Source: Acidobacteriota bacterium
Lineage (GTDB): Bacteria; Acidobacteriota; Terriglobia; Terriglobales; SCQP01
Reading direction: 5' to 3'
DNA length: 64,000 bases
Assembly: GCA_027314025.1 (NCBI GenBank)
Contig: DAHVCP010000073.1
Span: 1 to 64,000, forward strand
Shown here one piece after another: positions 15,773 to 25,143 of this stretch. The number at the start of each line of letters is the position of its first letter. Position 1 is the first letter of the stretch. The notes below the pieces were generated by a model, which made no database searches, was not told where the DNA came from, and saw only the letters and a list, made by a program, of their open reading frames with translations. The position numbers and the translations under genes are program-made.

Positions 15773-18208
15773 ATGACCGCATGGCGGGAACTGCGGCAAG
15801 CGGCGCGTTCGCTGCGCCAAGCCCCGGGCTTCACATTCATCTCAGTGGCCACGCTGGCGCTGGCGATCGGCGGCTGCGTGGCGATTTTCACCGTGGTGAA
15901 CGCCGTGCTGCTCGCCCCGCTGCCCTACCGCCAGCCGGGCCGGCTGTTCGTCATCCACGAAGACGCCGCCATGGCGGCCAAGCTGCAAGAGCCCTGGATC
16001 CCGGACAATGCTGAACAGTTCCACGTCTGGCGGCAGCGGGCGCGTGCCTTCTCGGGCATGGCCATTGCCCAGGGCGGCTGGATGGACTTGACCCAAACCG
16101 GCGAGCCGCCGGCCCAGCTCAATGCCGGCCGCGTCTCGGCCAACTTTCTGCCGCTGCTCGGCGCGCGGCTGCAACTGGGCCGCATCTTACGCCCCTCCGA
16201 GGACGCGCCCAACGGTCCGCCGGTCGTCATCTTGACCCATCGCTTGTGGGCGGCGCGGTTTCATTCCGATCCCGCGATCCTCGGCAAAATCGTCACCCTC
16301 GACAATCACCCGCACACGGTCGTCGGCGTCTTGGCGCCCGGCTTCCGTTGGCCCTTCCGCGGCGGCTTCATCACTGGCCGGCCGAGCCTGCTGGCGCCCA
16401 TCGGCATCGCCTTCCACGGTCCGTCGGCGGATTCCCTCGCCGGCGATTACAACTATCAGGTCATCGCGCGGCTTCGGCCCGGCGTGACCGCGGAGCGGGC
16501 GACCGCGCAGCTGGACGCCATCGAAAACCAGCTTACCCACCGCTACGCGCCTTCCGCCCACATCTGGACCATCCTGACGCCGGTGCAAACGGCGCTGGCG
16601 GGCTCGGCGCGGCAGGGCTTATGGCTTCTGTTGGCGGCGGTGCTGGCGGTGCTGCTGATCGGCTGCGTCAATTTGGCGAATCTGGCCTTGGCCCGGGCCA
16701 CCGGCCGGGGCCGGGAGATGGGCGTACGCGCTGCGCTCGGCGCCGGCCGGACCGGCTTGATGCGTTCCCAGTTCGCCGAAAGCTTGCTGCTGGCCGTCGC
16801 CGGCGGCGCGGCTGGCCTGTTGCTGGCCTGGTGGGGTGAGGCGGCATTGCTGGCCTGGATCCCCGCAGGTTGGACGCCGGCGCATGGCGTGCCTTGGGAT
16901 TGGCGCGTCGCCGGTTTCGCCGCCGCCGTCACCATGGTCAGCGCCATTCTCTTCGGCGTGGCTCCCGCCTGGCGCGCCGGCCGCGCTGATCCCCAGCTGG
17001 CGCTCGCCAGCGGCGGCCGGTCGCTCTCTGAAAGCCGTTCCGCGCGCCGCTGGCGGGAGGCGCTGGTGGCCGCCGAAGTGGCGCTGGGCGCGGTGCTGCT
17101 GATCGCCGCCGGGCTGTTTCTGCGCAGCCTGTGGACCTTGACCGGCCGGCCCTCCGGTATCCGCACCAGCCATGTCTTGACCGTGAAGTTGGTGCTGCCC
17201 GGCTCGAGCTATTACCAGAAAGACGCGGCGATTCTCCGTTTCGATGGCCAAGTTTTGGCCAATTTGCGCGCCGTGCCCGGCGTGGCCCACGCCGCGCTAA
17301 TATCCTCCCTGCCCCTAGCCGGCGATGCGTGGTTCGACGCCATCCAAATCCCCGGCCGGCATCCGCCCGCCGAACAACAACCTCTGGCGCAGGTGCGTTT
17401 CGTCAGCCCCGGCGTATTCTCCACGCTGGGCATCCGCATTCTCCGCGGGCGCGGCTTCGCCGCCGCCGATCAGAAAGCCTCCCCCGATGAAGTCGTGATT
17501 TCCCGCCATATGGCCCGCGCGTTATGGCCTGGGCAATCTCCCATCGGGAAAACATTCAGCGACGGCAGCGCCCAGCTACGCGTCATCGGCATCGCCACCG
17601 ATGTTCTGGAACGGCCGACCGAGCGCGCGGCGAACGTTGTCTACCAGCCCTACTGGACGTTTCCTTGGGTGGAAACCGTGGTGGCGGTGCGTTCCCGCCT
17701 GGCGCCGGCCACTCTAGCGCCGCAGATCCAGCGCGCCGTTTGGAAGGTGGATCCCACCGTGCCCGTGCAGAACTTTAAGACCATGAATCACGTGGTGGCG
17801 GCGGCGCTGGGCCCGCAGCGGTTTGAAGCCAGCCTGTTGGCGCTATTTGCCGCGGCGGCGTTGTTGCTCGCCGGCCTCGGCGTCTACGGCGTGGTGGCGT
17901 ATGCGGTGAGCCGCCGTACCCAGGAGATCGGCATTCGCTCCGCGTTGGGCGCGCGGCCTGGCGCCTTGGCCGGTGAGGTCATTCGCCAGGCGATGGCGCC
18001 GGTCGCCGTCGGCCTGGTGATCGGCGTGGCGGCGGCGCTGGCGACCGGCCGTCTGGTGGCCAGCCTGCTGTACGCCGTCGCCCCCTCGGATCCGGCGACC
18101 ATCGCCGCCGTCGTCGCCGCGCTGCTGGCGGCGGGCGCGTTGGCGGCGTGGCTGCCCGCCCGCCGCGCCGCCCGCACCGATCCCGCCGCGGCGCTGCGTG
18201 AGAGTTAG
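15773..18208 (+). CDS. ADOP-type MacB-like permease 1
   Basis: An 811-residue membrane protein of the acidobacterial duplicated orphan permease type. It starts with a cytosolic stretch (WRELRQAARSLRQAPGFTF), TM1 (ISVATLALAIGGCVAIFTVVNAVLL), a large periplasmic MacB core domain, a first FtsX membrane domain (LLLAAVLAVLLIGCVNLANLALARATGRGREMGVRAALGAGR), a second periplasmic domain, and a second FtsX domain (LFAAAALLLAGLGVYGVVAYAVSRRTQEIGIRSALGA). No ATPase gene is adjacent, which is why the family is called orphan. SD-like GGAG lies 7 nt before ATG 15773. The substrate is unknown; transport or mechanotransmission across the envelope is the family expectation. Confidence 0.93.
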   Translation: MTAWRELRQAARSLRQAPGFTFISVATLALAIGGCVAIFTVVNAVLLAPLPYRQPGRLFVIHEDAAMAAKLQEPWIPDNAEQFHVWRQRARAFSGMAIAQGGWMDLTQTGEPPAQLNAGRVSANFLPLLGARLQLGRILRPSEDAPNGPPVVILTHRLWAARFHSDPAILGKIVTLDNHPHTVVGVLAPGFRWPFRGGFITGRPSLLAPIGIAFHGPSADSLAGDYNYQVIARLRPGVTAERATAQLDAIENQLTHRYAPSAHIWTILTPVQTALAGSARQGLWLLLAAVLAVLLIGCVNLANLALARATGRGREMGVRAALGAGRTGLMRSQFAESLLLAVAGGAAGLLLAWWGEAALLAWIPAGWTPAHGVPWDWRVAGFAAAVTMVSAILFGVAPAWRAGRADPQLALASGGRSLSESRSARRWREALVAAEVALGAVLLIAAGLFLRSLWTLTGRPSGIRTSHVLTVKLVLPGSSYYQKDAAILRFDGQVLANLRAVPGVAHAALISSLPLAGDAWFDAIQIPGRHPPAEQQPLAQVRFVSPGVFSTLGIRILRGRGFAAADQKASPDEVVISRHMARALWPGQSPIGKTFSDGSAQLRVIGIATDVLERPTERAANVVYQPYWTFPWVETVVAVRSRLAPATLAPQIQRAVWKVDPTVPVQNFKTMNHVVAAALGPQRFEASLLALFAAAALLLAGLGVYGVVAYAVSRRTQEIGIRSALGARPGALAGEVIRQAMAPVAVGLVIGVAAALATGRLVASLLYAVAPSDPATIAAVVAALLAAGALAAWLPARRAARTDPAAALRES

Positions 18209-18282
18209 CCTGGGCGCCGCTCCGAGCCGAGTTCCACCCCCGCCGCCGGCCGAACGATGTCGAGGATGATGGGAGGTACGCC

Positions 18283-20688
18283 ATGGGGTTTGATATCGGC
18301 TCCGCTCTGCGCCAGTTGCGCCGATCGCCCGGCTTCGCCGCCGTCGTCATTCTGACCTTCGCGCTCGGCATTGGCGCCAACACGGCCATCTTCAGCGCCG
18401 TGCGCGCGGTGCTGCTGGCGCCCCTGCCGTTCGCCCAGCCGCGGCAGCTGGTCGCCATCGGCCCGGATACCCATTCCTATCCCGATTACCTCAGCCTGCG
18501 GCGGCGGGCGAAAACCCTCGCCGGCATTGCGGCCTATGTCGGCGATGACGTCGCCCTCACGGGCCGCGGCCAGCCGCGCGAGGTCAATGACATGATCACC
18601 GCCGGCGGCATCTTCCATGTGTTGGGCGTGCGACCGGCCATAGGCCGCGGCTTTCGCCGCGGCGACGACCAGCCCGGCGCGGCCGGCGGCGCCAACGCCG
18701 CCATCCTCAGCCACCGGCTTTGGGTGCAAAGCTTCGGCGGCGACCCAACGGCATTAGGCCGGCGCATCGTTCTCAACGGCCAGAATTACGCCGTCGTCGG
18801 CGTCATGCCCGCCGGCTTCCATTTTCCTCTCGGCCAGCGCCAGGGGGTATGGACCACCGTGGCGCCATTGCAAGTGGGAAAAACCCCGCCTACTCAACAG
18901 CGCAGCCTGCGGTTGTTTCATCTGATCGGCCGCCGCCGCGCCGGCGTGGCGCTGCCGCGGGTGCAAGCGGAGCTGGCGGGCATCGCCGGCCAATTGGCGC
19001 GGCGGTATCCCGCCGCTGACGCGCACCTTGCAATCCGCGCGCAGGCAGAGCAGCGCGCCGTCGCCGGCCCGGCGCGGCGCACGCTGTGGCTGTTGTTTGC
19101 CGCCGTGGGATTGGTGCTGCTGATCGCCTGCGCCAACGTTTCCAATTTGCTGCTCGCGCGCGGCGCCGGCCGCCGGCAGGAATTGTCGGTGCGGGCGGCC
19201 TTGGGCGCCAGGCAACGCCAGTTGGCGCGGCAGCTATTGGCCGAAAGCGCCGTGCTGGGCCTGCTCGGCGGCGTCGCGGGGCTGGCCTTGGCCTGGCTGG
19301 CGATGCCCGCCTTGTTGCGCTTGGCGCCACACGGCGTGCCGCGTTTGGCGCAGGCCGGTTTGAGCTGGCCGGTGCTGCTGTTCGCCCTCGGCGTGGGCCT
19401 CGGCGCCGGGCTCCTCTTTGGCTGGCTGCCCGCCGCCGGCCTGGCCCGTCCCGATCTGCGCCTGGTGCTGGAGGCGGGCGGGCGCGGCAGCAGCCACAGC
19501 CGCTCCCAGCGGCGCTGGCGCGGAGTCTTGGTCGCCGCCGAGTTCGCCCTGACCTTGGCTCTGCTGATCCCCGCCGGCCTGCTGATCCGCAGCCTGGCCA
19601 GCCTGCAAGCGGTCAACCCCGGCTTCCAGCCCCGCCATCTGCTGACCGCCGCGGTCAGCCTACCGACCGCGCGCTATTCGCCGCCGCAAATGAACCGCTT
19701 CTACAATCGCCTGGCCGCCGGCTTGGAGGCGCAGCCCGGCATCCTGGCGGCCGGCTCGGGCCATTCCGCGCCGTTCACCGGCAATCCTCCCTATGCCGTA
19801 ACCATCAACTGGCCGCTCCATCCGCAGCCTGCCGCCCAGCGGCCGGACGTCCCGTTCAACGTCGTCACGCTGGATTATTTCCATGCCCTGGGCGCGCCGC
19901 TGCTGCGGGGCCGCGATTTCCAAGTTACGGACAATGCCAAATCGCCGGAGGTCATCCTGGTCAACCAGGCCTTCGTGCGGCGCTACCTGCCCGGCCAAAA
20001 CCCAGTCGGCCGGCGTTTGGACGTCCGCTTTGGCCCGGGAAAGCTCCAAACCCAAATCGTGGGTGAAGTCGGCGACATCCGCCGCGATTCCTTCCGCCGT
20101 CCGGTCGCGCCGATGATCTATTTCACCGAGCGCCAGTTTTTCTTCTTCGGTGATCAAACCGTGGTCGTTCGCACCGCGGGTCCGGCCTTGGCGGCGGTGG
20201 GCCCGCTGCGGGCCGCCGTGGCGCGGCTGGATCCGCAGCTTCCCGTCTTCTCCGTGCAATCCATGTCGTCGTTGGTGGCCGGCGCCTTCGCGCGGCTGCG
20301 CTTCGCCACCTGGCTGCTCGGTTTGTTCACCGCGCTGGCGCTGCTGTTGGCGGCGGTCGGCCTGTACGGCACCATGGCGCAGATCGCCGCCAGCCGCCGC
20401 CGCGAGGCCGGCATCCGCCTGGCCCTGGGCGCGCAACGCGGCCAGGTTCTCCGCTTGGTGGCCGGCCAGGGCATGGTATTGGCGCTGGCCGGCGCCGCCG
20501 CCGGGTTGCTGGCCGCCTGGTGGGGCACGAGTTGGCTCGGTTCGCTGCTCTACGGCGTCTCCGCCGGCGATCCCGTGGTGTTCGCCGTCGCGCTCGTCAC
20601 GCTCTTGCTCGTCGCGTCGGCGGCCTGCTACCTGCCCGCCCGCCGCGCCGCGCATTCCGAGCCCGCCGCCATTCTCCGCGAGCCCTAA
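18283..20688 (+). CDS. ADOP-type MacB-like permease 2
   Basis: An 801-residue paralogue of the preceding gene in the same orientation, 74 bp downstream. It has the same layout: LRQLRRSPGFAAVVILTF, TM1 ALGIGANTAIFSAVRAVLL, periplasmic core, FtsX domain 1 (LLFAAVGLVLLIACANVSNLLLARGAGRRQELSVRAALGARQ) and FtsX domain 2 (LFTALALLLAAVGLYGTMAQIAASRRREAGIRLALGAQ). The two proteins differ throughout, so the duplication is old or they were acquired separately. GGGAGG is 7 nt upstream of ATG 18283. No PadR-type regulator, a common ADOP neighbour, is seen. Confidence 0.93.
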   Translation: MGFDIGSALRQLRRSPGFAAVVILTFALGIGANTAIFSAVRAVLLAPLPFAQPRQLVAIGPDTHSYPDYLSLRRRAKTLAGIAAYVGDDVALTGRGQPREVNDMITAGGIFHVLGVRPAIGRGFRRGDDQPGAAGGANAAILSHRLWVQSFGGDPTALGRRIVLNGQNYAVVGVMPAGFHFPLGQRQGVWTTVAPLQVGKTPPTQQRSLRLFHLIGRRRAGVALPRVQAELAGIAGQLARRYPAADAHLAIRAQAEQRAVAGPARRTLWLLFAAVGLVLLIACANVSNLLLARGAGRRQELSVRAALGARQRQLARQLLAESAVLGLLGGVAGLALAWLAMPALLRLAPHGVPRLAQAGLSWPVLLFALGVGLGAGLLFGWLPAAGLARPDLRLVLEAGGRGSSHSRSQRRWRGVLVAAEFALTLALLIPAGLLIRSLASLQAVNPGFQPRHLLTAAVSLPTARYSPPQMNRFYNRLAAGLEAQPGILAAGSGHSAPFTGNPPYAVTINWPLHPQPAAQRPDVPFNVVTLDYFHALGAPLLRGRDFQVTDNAKSPEVILVNQAFVRRYLPGQNPVGRRLDVRFGPGKLQTQIVGEVGDIRRDSFRRPVAPMIYFTERQFFFFGDQTVVVRTAGPALAAVGPLRAAVARLDPQLPVFSVQSMSSLVAGAFARLRFATWLLGLFTALALLLAAVGLYGTMAQIAASRRREAGIRLALGAQRGQVLRLVAGQGMVLALAGAAAGLLAAWWGTSWLGSLLYGVSAGDPVVFAVALVTLLLVASAACYLPARRAAHSEPAAILREP

Positions 20689-20854
20689 GCGATCGCGCCA
20701 CCCCCCTCGCTCCGCCCGCGCGGCGTGGCGGCGTGCGAAACCCGCCCCGCCGCCGCGCGAAGTTGTGCGCTGGCGCGCAACCCCGCATTTCGTGCCGGTG
20801 GCACGCGCGCCCGCGGGTTAGGCTGGGAATTCAGGTTGGGTGCAAGGCAATAAC

Positions 20855-22495
20855 ATGCGGACATTTCGCGTCATGCTCATGTTTCTGGCGGTGGTTCCCA
20901 TGGCCTGGGCCGCGGCGCCCGCCCCGCGGCCGGAAAAGGGCCGGCGTGCCCACGGCCACCGCCATTCGCGGGGGTCGCGCCGTTTGCGCCGGGGGCAAAG
21001 TCGGCGCGAAAAGGCCGCGACATTCCCTGCGCGCCTACGGCGCGCGGAAGAAGACCGCGGTTGGCCTACGCCGGCGCGGCGGCGCGGCCCCCGCGGCGCG
21101 CGGGCGGGGGCTGGAGCGAACGGAGCTCCCAGCCTGCGGGTTAAGCGGCGCTCCGCGCCGCGCCGATCGGAGCGGGACGCCCCGCCGCGGGCTGGGCTGG
21201 GGCCCGCGCCAGGCAATCATGCGCGCGGCAAGCGGGCCCGGCGGCCCTTGCGGGATCGCATCTGGTACGCGGCGCAATGGAACGTCATCACCCAGCACAA
21301 TCCGGCCTTTGCAGCCGCCTACTCCGGCCCCAACAGCTTCAAGAACATCGCCGAAACCGCCACCTCCACGGTGGAGACCGTCTTCGCCGGCATTCGCCTG
21401 ACCCGCAGTCTGGAGTTTCTGTATGACGAGGAAAGTTCCGCCGGCTCCGGCCTCAGCGGCACGACCGGCCTGGCGGGCTTCCCCAACCTTGATGCCGTGC
21501 GCGCCGGCGGTGTGGCGCTGTCGCCCGCTCCCTACGCGGCCCGCGGCATGCTGCACTGGAACCTCGGTCTCGGCGGCGGGCGCATCGCCAATACCCCGAA
21601 TTACCTGGAGCTGGCCCCTCGCCTGGACCGCCGGCGCTTGGAACTGTACTTCGGGAAGATGTCGCTGGCGGATTTCTTCGACCGCAACGCCTACGCCAAT
21701 TCCGATCACAGCCAGTTCATGAACTGGACCGCGGACAATAACGGCGCCTGGGATTACGCCGCCAACACCCGCGGCTACACGTATGCCGCCTACGCCGAGT
21801 TCGACGATGGTCCCTGGACGCTGCGCTTCGCCGAGGCGCTGATGACCAAACTGCCCAACCAGGAGTTCCTCAGCCTGGACCTGGGCGTCTTTCGCGCTGA
21901 AAACGCCGAGGTGGACTGGGCGTACGCCCCTGCCTCCAACGGCAAGATGCGCCTGTTGTTTTTTGATGATCATGCCCGCATGGGCAGCTTCGCCAATGCC
22001 TTGGCCGCTTGGCGCGCCGGCCGCACCCCGGTCCCCAACGTCAACGCGGTGGCTATACCCGCCTCCGAGTACGGTTTCGCCTGGAACTGGCAGCAGGCGG
22101 TGGGCCCGGATCTCGGCTTGTTCGCCCGCGCCGGCTGGAACAATGGCGCGCAGGAAAGCTACAGCTACACCGAAGTGAACAATACCGTGGAGGCGGGCGC
22201 GCAGGTCGCGGGCCGGCTGTGGCGGCGGCGGCGCGACCACGCCGGCTTCGCCTTCATCAGCAACGGCATCTCCTCCGCCCATCAGGCCTATTTGGCCGCC
22301 GGCGGGCTGGGCTTCCAGCTGGGCGACGGCGCGCTCACCTACGGCCGGGAGCGCATCGAGGAACTGTATTACAACCTGCATGTGTGGCGCGGAATATCGC
22401 TGGCGCCCGACGTGCAATTCTTCACCAATCCCGGCTACAACCGCGCCCGCGGCCCGCTCCAGGTCTACGGCCTCCGCTTTCACCTCCACCTCTAA
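20855..22495 (+). CDS. Outer-membrane carbohydrate porin-like protein with in-frame repeat
   Basis: A 546-residue protein with a signal peptide (MRTFRVMLMFLAVVPMAWAAAP). From about residue 130 the text looks like an OprB-type or related carbohydrate porin: LRDRIWYAAQWNVITQHNPAF, YSGPNSF, RLTRSLEFLYDEE, YFGKMSLADFFDRNAYANSDHSQFMNW, YGRERIEELYYNLHVWRGISLAPDVQFFTNPGYN, ending in a C-terminal aromatic strand (LRFHLHL). Between signal peptide and barrel, about residues 38-122 are Arg/Gly-rich and encoded by a composite hairpin repeat (20967-21220) that stays in frame. This would lengthen the periplasmic N-terminus rather than disturb the barrel. AAGG precedes ATG 20855. Substrate unknown, probably a sugar or small solute. 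Confidence 0.85.
   Translation: MRTFRVMLMFLAVVPMAWAAAPAPRPEKGRRAHGHRHSRGSRRLRRGQSRREKAATFPARLRRAEEDRGWPTPARRRGPRGARAGAGANGAPSLRVKRRSAPRRSERDAPPRAGLGPAPGNHARGKRARRPLRDRIWYAAQWNVITQHNPAFAAAYSGPNSFKNIAETATSTVETVFAGIRLTRSLEFLYDEESSAGSGLSGTTGLAGFPNLDAVRAGGVALSPAPYAARGMLHWNLGLGGGRIANTPNYLELAPRLDRRRLELYFGKMSLADFFDRNAYANSDHSQFMNWTADNNGAWDYAANTRGYTYAAYAEFDDGPWTLRFAEALMTKLPNQEFLSLDLGVFRAENAEVDWAYAPASNGKMRLLFFDDHARMGSFANALAAWRAGRTPVPNVNAVAIPASEYGFAWNWQQAVGPDLGLFARAGWNNGAQESYSYTEVNNTVEAGAQVAGRLWRRRRDHAGFAFISNGISSAHQAYLAAGGLGFQLGDGALTYGRERIEELYYNLHVWRGISLAPDVQFFTNPGYNRARGPLQVYGLRFHLHL
20967..21220 (+). repeat. Composite hairpin repeat inside the porin gene
   Basis: A full copy of the family seen at 12856, 14578 and 34061, lying within the coding frame. 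Its inner hairpin at 21029-21045 is GCGCGCCTACGGCGCGC. The 12.9- and 14.6-kb copies have GTGCGCC/GGCGCAC instead: a paired change that keeps the stem. The closing unit is at 21171-21220. Confidence 0.8.
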
Positions 22496-22586
22496 GCTGC
22501 TGCCAACCCCGCCGGCCGCGCCGATCGCATTGCGCCTGGGCCAAGGCGGCGCGAAAATGCCGCGGCTCGCACACGGCTGCGCGCAG

Positions 22587-22640
22587 AGCGTGGTACGGGC
22601 TTTAGCCCGTGTGCGGCGGGCTTAAGCCCGCAGGCGTCCA
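22587..22640 (+). repeat. REP-like palindrome pair
   Basis: The gap 22496-22929 has no gene. It carries two adjacent palindromes, ACGGGCTTTAGCCCGT (22595-22610) and GCGGGCTTAAGCCCGC (22617-22632), arranged like a BIME. Similar cores occur at 27691-27727, 28839-28885 and on both sides of the RAYT gene near 61 kb. Confidence 0.7.
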
Positions 22641-22894
22641 CCAGGCCAGCGCCCGCCGCGACGGAACTCGCGGACCGCCATCCCGACCACCGCATTTCCC
22701 GCCGCCCGGAAGGCGACGGCCCCGCCGATGGCTGGACGTCATCAGAGCATTCGTGCGCACGCAGGGCGGGAGCCCTACCCCACGGCTGCGGCGCGCATGG
22801 CAGGGTATGCCTCTGGCTTGCGTGGGGTCGCGCTCGGCGCGGCCGGGCCGCGGTCCGTGCCAGGCAAGGCCCGCGACGCGGTGTCCCCCAACCC

Positions 22895-22923
22895 TGGACC
22901 CTAGCCACTAAACCCCGTATCCT
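22895..22923 (+). promoter_or_regulatory. Promoter of the S9 peptidase, possibly leaderless
   Basis: TGGACC at 22895-22900 (4 of 6 to TTGACA) and TATCCT at 22918-22923 are 17 bp apart. The -10 ends exactly 6 nt before ATG 22930, so transcription would begin at or next to the start codon. No ribosome-binding sequence is visible. Confidence 0.45.
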
Positions 22924-22929
22924 CGCCAC

Positions 22930-25089
22930 ATGTCCCGCTCCGGTCTGTGCGCAACCGCGATTGTTCTCCTCGTCACCTTCGCCGTCACCATCGCCGCGGC
23001 CCGGCCGCCGCAACCCCGGCCCGGGACAGCGAATGCGCCGCCGCGCGCCGGCAGCTTCACCTTGCGCCAGGCGATGGACTTCGCCTTCCCCTCCGAGCTG
23101 ACCGCCGCGCGGCACGGCGCCCGGGTGGCGTGGGTCTTCGATATTCGTGGCGTGCGCAACGTTTGGGTGGCCGATGGGCCGCGCTTCCAGCCGCGCCAAA
23201 TCACGCATTACACCGCCGATGACGGCGGCGTCATTCGCAGCCTGCGCTTGACCCCCAATGGCCGCACGGCGGTCTACGCCCTGGGCAGTTCCACCAACGC
23301 CAAGGGCCAGGTCGCCGATCCCGCCAGCCTGGTGACCCGCCCGCATCAAGATGTTTGGGCGGTCCAGCTCGCTGGTCCGCTCGCCGGCCAGCCGCGCGAC
23401 TTGGGCGAAATGCAGTGCCAAGGCGAGGGTTGCGAGGATATCGAGCTCTCGCCCAACGGGCGGTGGGCGGCGTGGGCGGCGCGGAGCGAGATCTGGATCG
23501 CCCCGGTCAGCGGCGCTCAGCCCGCGCGCGTGCTCTGCTACGTTCGCGGCCACAACATGGATCCTCGCTGGTCGCCCGACGGCAAGGCCATCGCCTTCGC
23601 CAGCCAGCGCGGCGACCACGGCTTCATCGCCGTTTATCGCTTTGGCCGCCAGCGCCTGACGTATCTGGCGCCCAGCGTGGATCGGGACTCGCTGCCGCGC
23701 TGGTCGCCCGATGGCCGCCGGATCGCTTTTGTCCGCCAGCCGGGCCTGATGTTGCATGCCCCCATCCTGCACTGGCGCCCGCGGCCCTATCAGATCTGGA
23801 TGGCCAACGCCGCGACCGGCCGTGGCCGCGAAATCTTTTCCAGCGGCGGCCGTCCCGAGGACACCTATCCCGGCTGGCAGTTCATGCCCAAGGATTTCCT
23901 CTTCACCCGCCTGGGCATCGTCATGCCGTCCTGGCGCGACGGCCACATGCATCTCTATCTGCTGAATCCCGCCAGCGGCGCCGTGCGCAAGCTGACGCCC
24001 GGGGATTTCGACGTCAAGGACGTTACGCTCAGCGCCAACGGCCGGGCCTTGTTCTATTCCTCCAACCAGAATGACGTGGACCGCCGCCATATCTGGGAGG
24101 TTTCGCTGGCCGGGGGTCCGCAGCACGCCATCACCGCCGGCGAGACCATCGAATGGACGCCGGTGCAAACCGGCGACGGCCGCTATCTGCTATGCCTCGG
24201 CTCCAGCGGCACCGTCCCGGCCATGCCCTTCGTCATCGGCCACCGCCGGCGCCGCATGCTGGCCGCCGGGCTCATCCAGAACTACCCGTCGGCGCAGATG
24301 GTCGCTCCCAAACAGGTCCTCTTCCCCAGCCCCGACGGCTTGTTCACCCTGCATGCCCAGCTCTTCGTGCCCCGCGGCCGGCGCGGACGGCTGCCGGCGG
24401 TGGTCTTCGTGCACGGCGGCTCCATGCGCCAAATGATGCTCGGCTTCAACTCCATGGGCTATTACCACAACGCCTATGCCGAGAACGAATACCTGGTGAA
24501 CCAAGGCTTCGTGGTGCTTGCGGTCAATTACCGCACCGGCATCATGTATGGTTTCCATTTCCGCTATCCCGCGCATGCCGGCCCGCGCGGCGCCAGCGAA
24601 TATCAGGACGTGTGGGCGGCGGGGCGGTATTTGCGGAAGCTGCCCTATGTCAATCCCCGTCGCATCGGCCTCTGGGGCGGTTCCTATGGCGGCTTTCTCA
24701 CCGCCATGGGCTTGGCCAAAAACTCCAACCTTTTCGCCGCCGGCGTGGACATGCACGGCATCCATGTATGGCGGATCCACGATCCCACCGCCTCCGATCT
24801 GGCCGCGGCCAAGAAGGTGGCCTGGAAGTCCTCCCCCGACGCCTACATCTCCACCTGGAAGTCGCCGGTCTTGCTCATCCAGGGGGATGACGACCGCAAC
24901 GTCTGTTTCTGCCAGACCGTGGATTTGGTGCAGCGCCTGCGCGCGGCGCACGTGCCCTTCCAGCAGTTGGTCTTTCCCGATGAGGTGCACGTCTTTCTGC
25001 GCTGGCATACCTGGATGCGCGCCTATCGCGCCACCGCCCGGTTCTTGGAGCAATATTTGATGCCGGACGGCCCTCCCGCCCGGCGTTAG
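22930..25089 (+). CDS. Prolyl-oligopeptidase family (S9) serine peptidase, exported
   Basis: A 719-residue protein: signal peptide (TAIVLLVTFAVTIAAA), beta-propeller region with WD40/PD40-like blades (about 60-440: SPNGRWAAWAARSEIWIAPV, DPRWSPDGKAIAFASQRG, LPRWSPDGRRIAFVRQPG), then an alpha/beta-hydrolase domain. The nucleophile is S585 in GLWGGSYGGFLTAMGL; the Asp lies in QGDDDRN (653-655) and the catalytic His is H687 (PDEVHVFLRW). Such enzymes trim short or N-blocked peptides, here probably in the periplasm. The gene stands alone with its own promoter. Length and layout are normal for the DPP/acylaminoacyl-peptidase branch. Confidence 0.93.
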   Translation: MSRSGLCATAIVLLVTFAVTIAAARPPQPRPGTANAPPRAGSFTLRQAMDFAFPSELTAARHGARVAWVFDIRGVRNVWVADGPRFQPRQITHYTADDGGVIRSLRLTPNGRTAVYALGSSTNAKGQVADPASLVTRPHQDVWAVQLAGPLAGQPRDLGEMQCQGEGCEDIELSPNGRWAAWAARSEIWIAPVSGAQPARVLCYVRGHNMDPRWSPDGKAIAFASQRGDHGFIAVYRFGRQRLTYLAPSVDRDSLPRWSPDGRRIAFVRQPGLMLHAPILHWRPRPYQIWMANAATGRGREIFSSGGRPEDTYPGWQFMPKDFLFTRLGIVMPSWRDGHMHLYLLNPASGAVRKLTPGDFDVKDVTLSANGRALFYSSNQNDVDRRHIWEVSLAGGPQHAITAGETIEWTPVQTGDGRYLLCLGSSGTVPAMPFVIGHRRRRMLAAGLIQNYPSAQMVAPKQVLFPSPDGLFTLHAQLFVPRGRRGRLPAVVFVHGGSMRQMMLGFNSMGYYHNAYAENEYLVNQGFVVLAVNYRTGIMYGFHFRYPAHAGPRGASEYQDVWAAGRYLRKLPYVNPRRIGLWGGSYGGFLTAMGLAKNSNLFAAGVDMHGIHVWRIHDPTASDLAAAKKVAWKSSPDAYISTWKSPVLLIQGDDDRNVCFCQTVDLVQRLRAAHVPFQQLVFPDEVHVFLRWHTWMRAYRATARFLEQYLMPDGPPARR

Positions 25090-25108
25090 CAGTCCGCGGC
25101 CGCGCGCC

Positions 25109-25137
25109 TTGCATGGCGAATAAAAAGCGAAGATAAT
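25109..25137 (+). promoter_or_regulatory. Promoter of the radical SAM gene, possibly leaderless
   Basis: TTGCAT (25109-25114), a 17-bp spacer and GATAAT (25132-25137) form a good sigma-70-like promoter. The hexamer ends 6 nt before ATG 25144, leaving no room for a leader. Confidence 0.55.
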
Positions 25138-25143
25138 GCCCCC

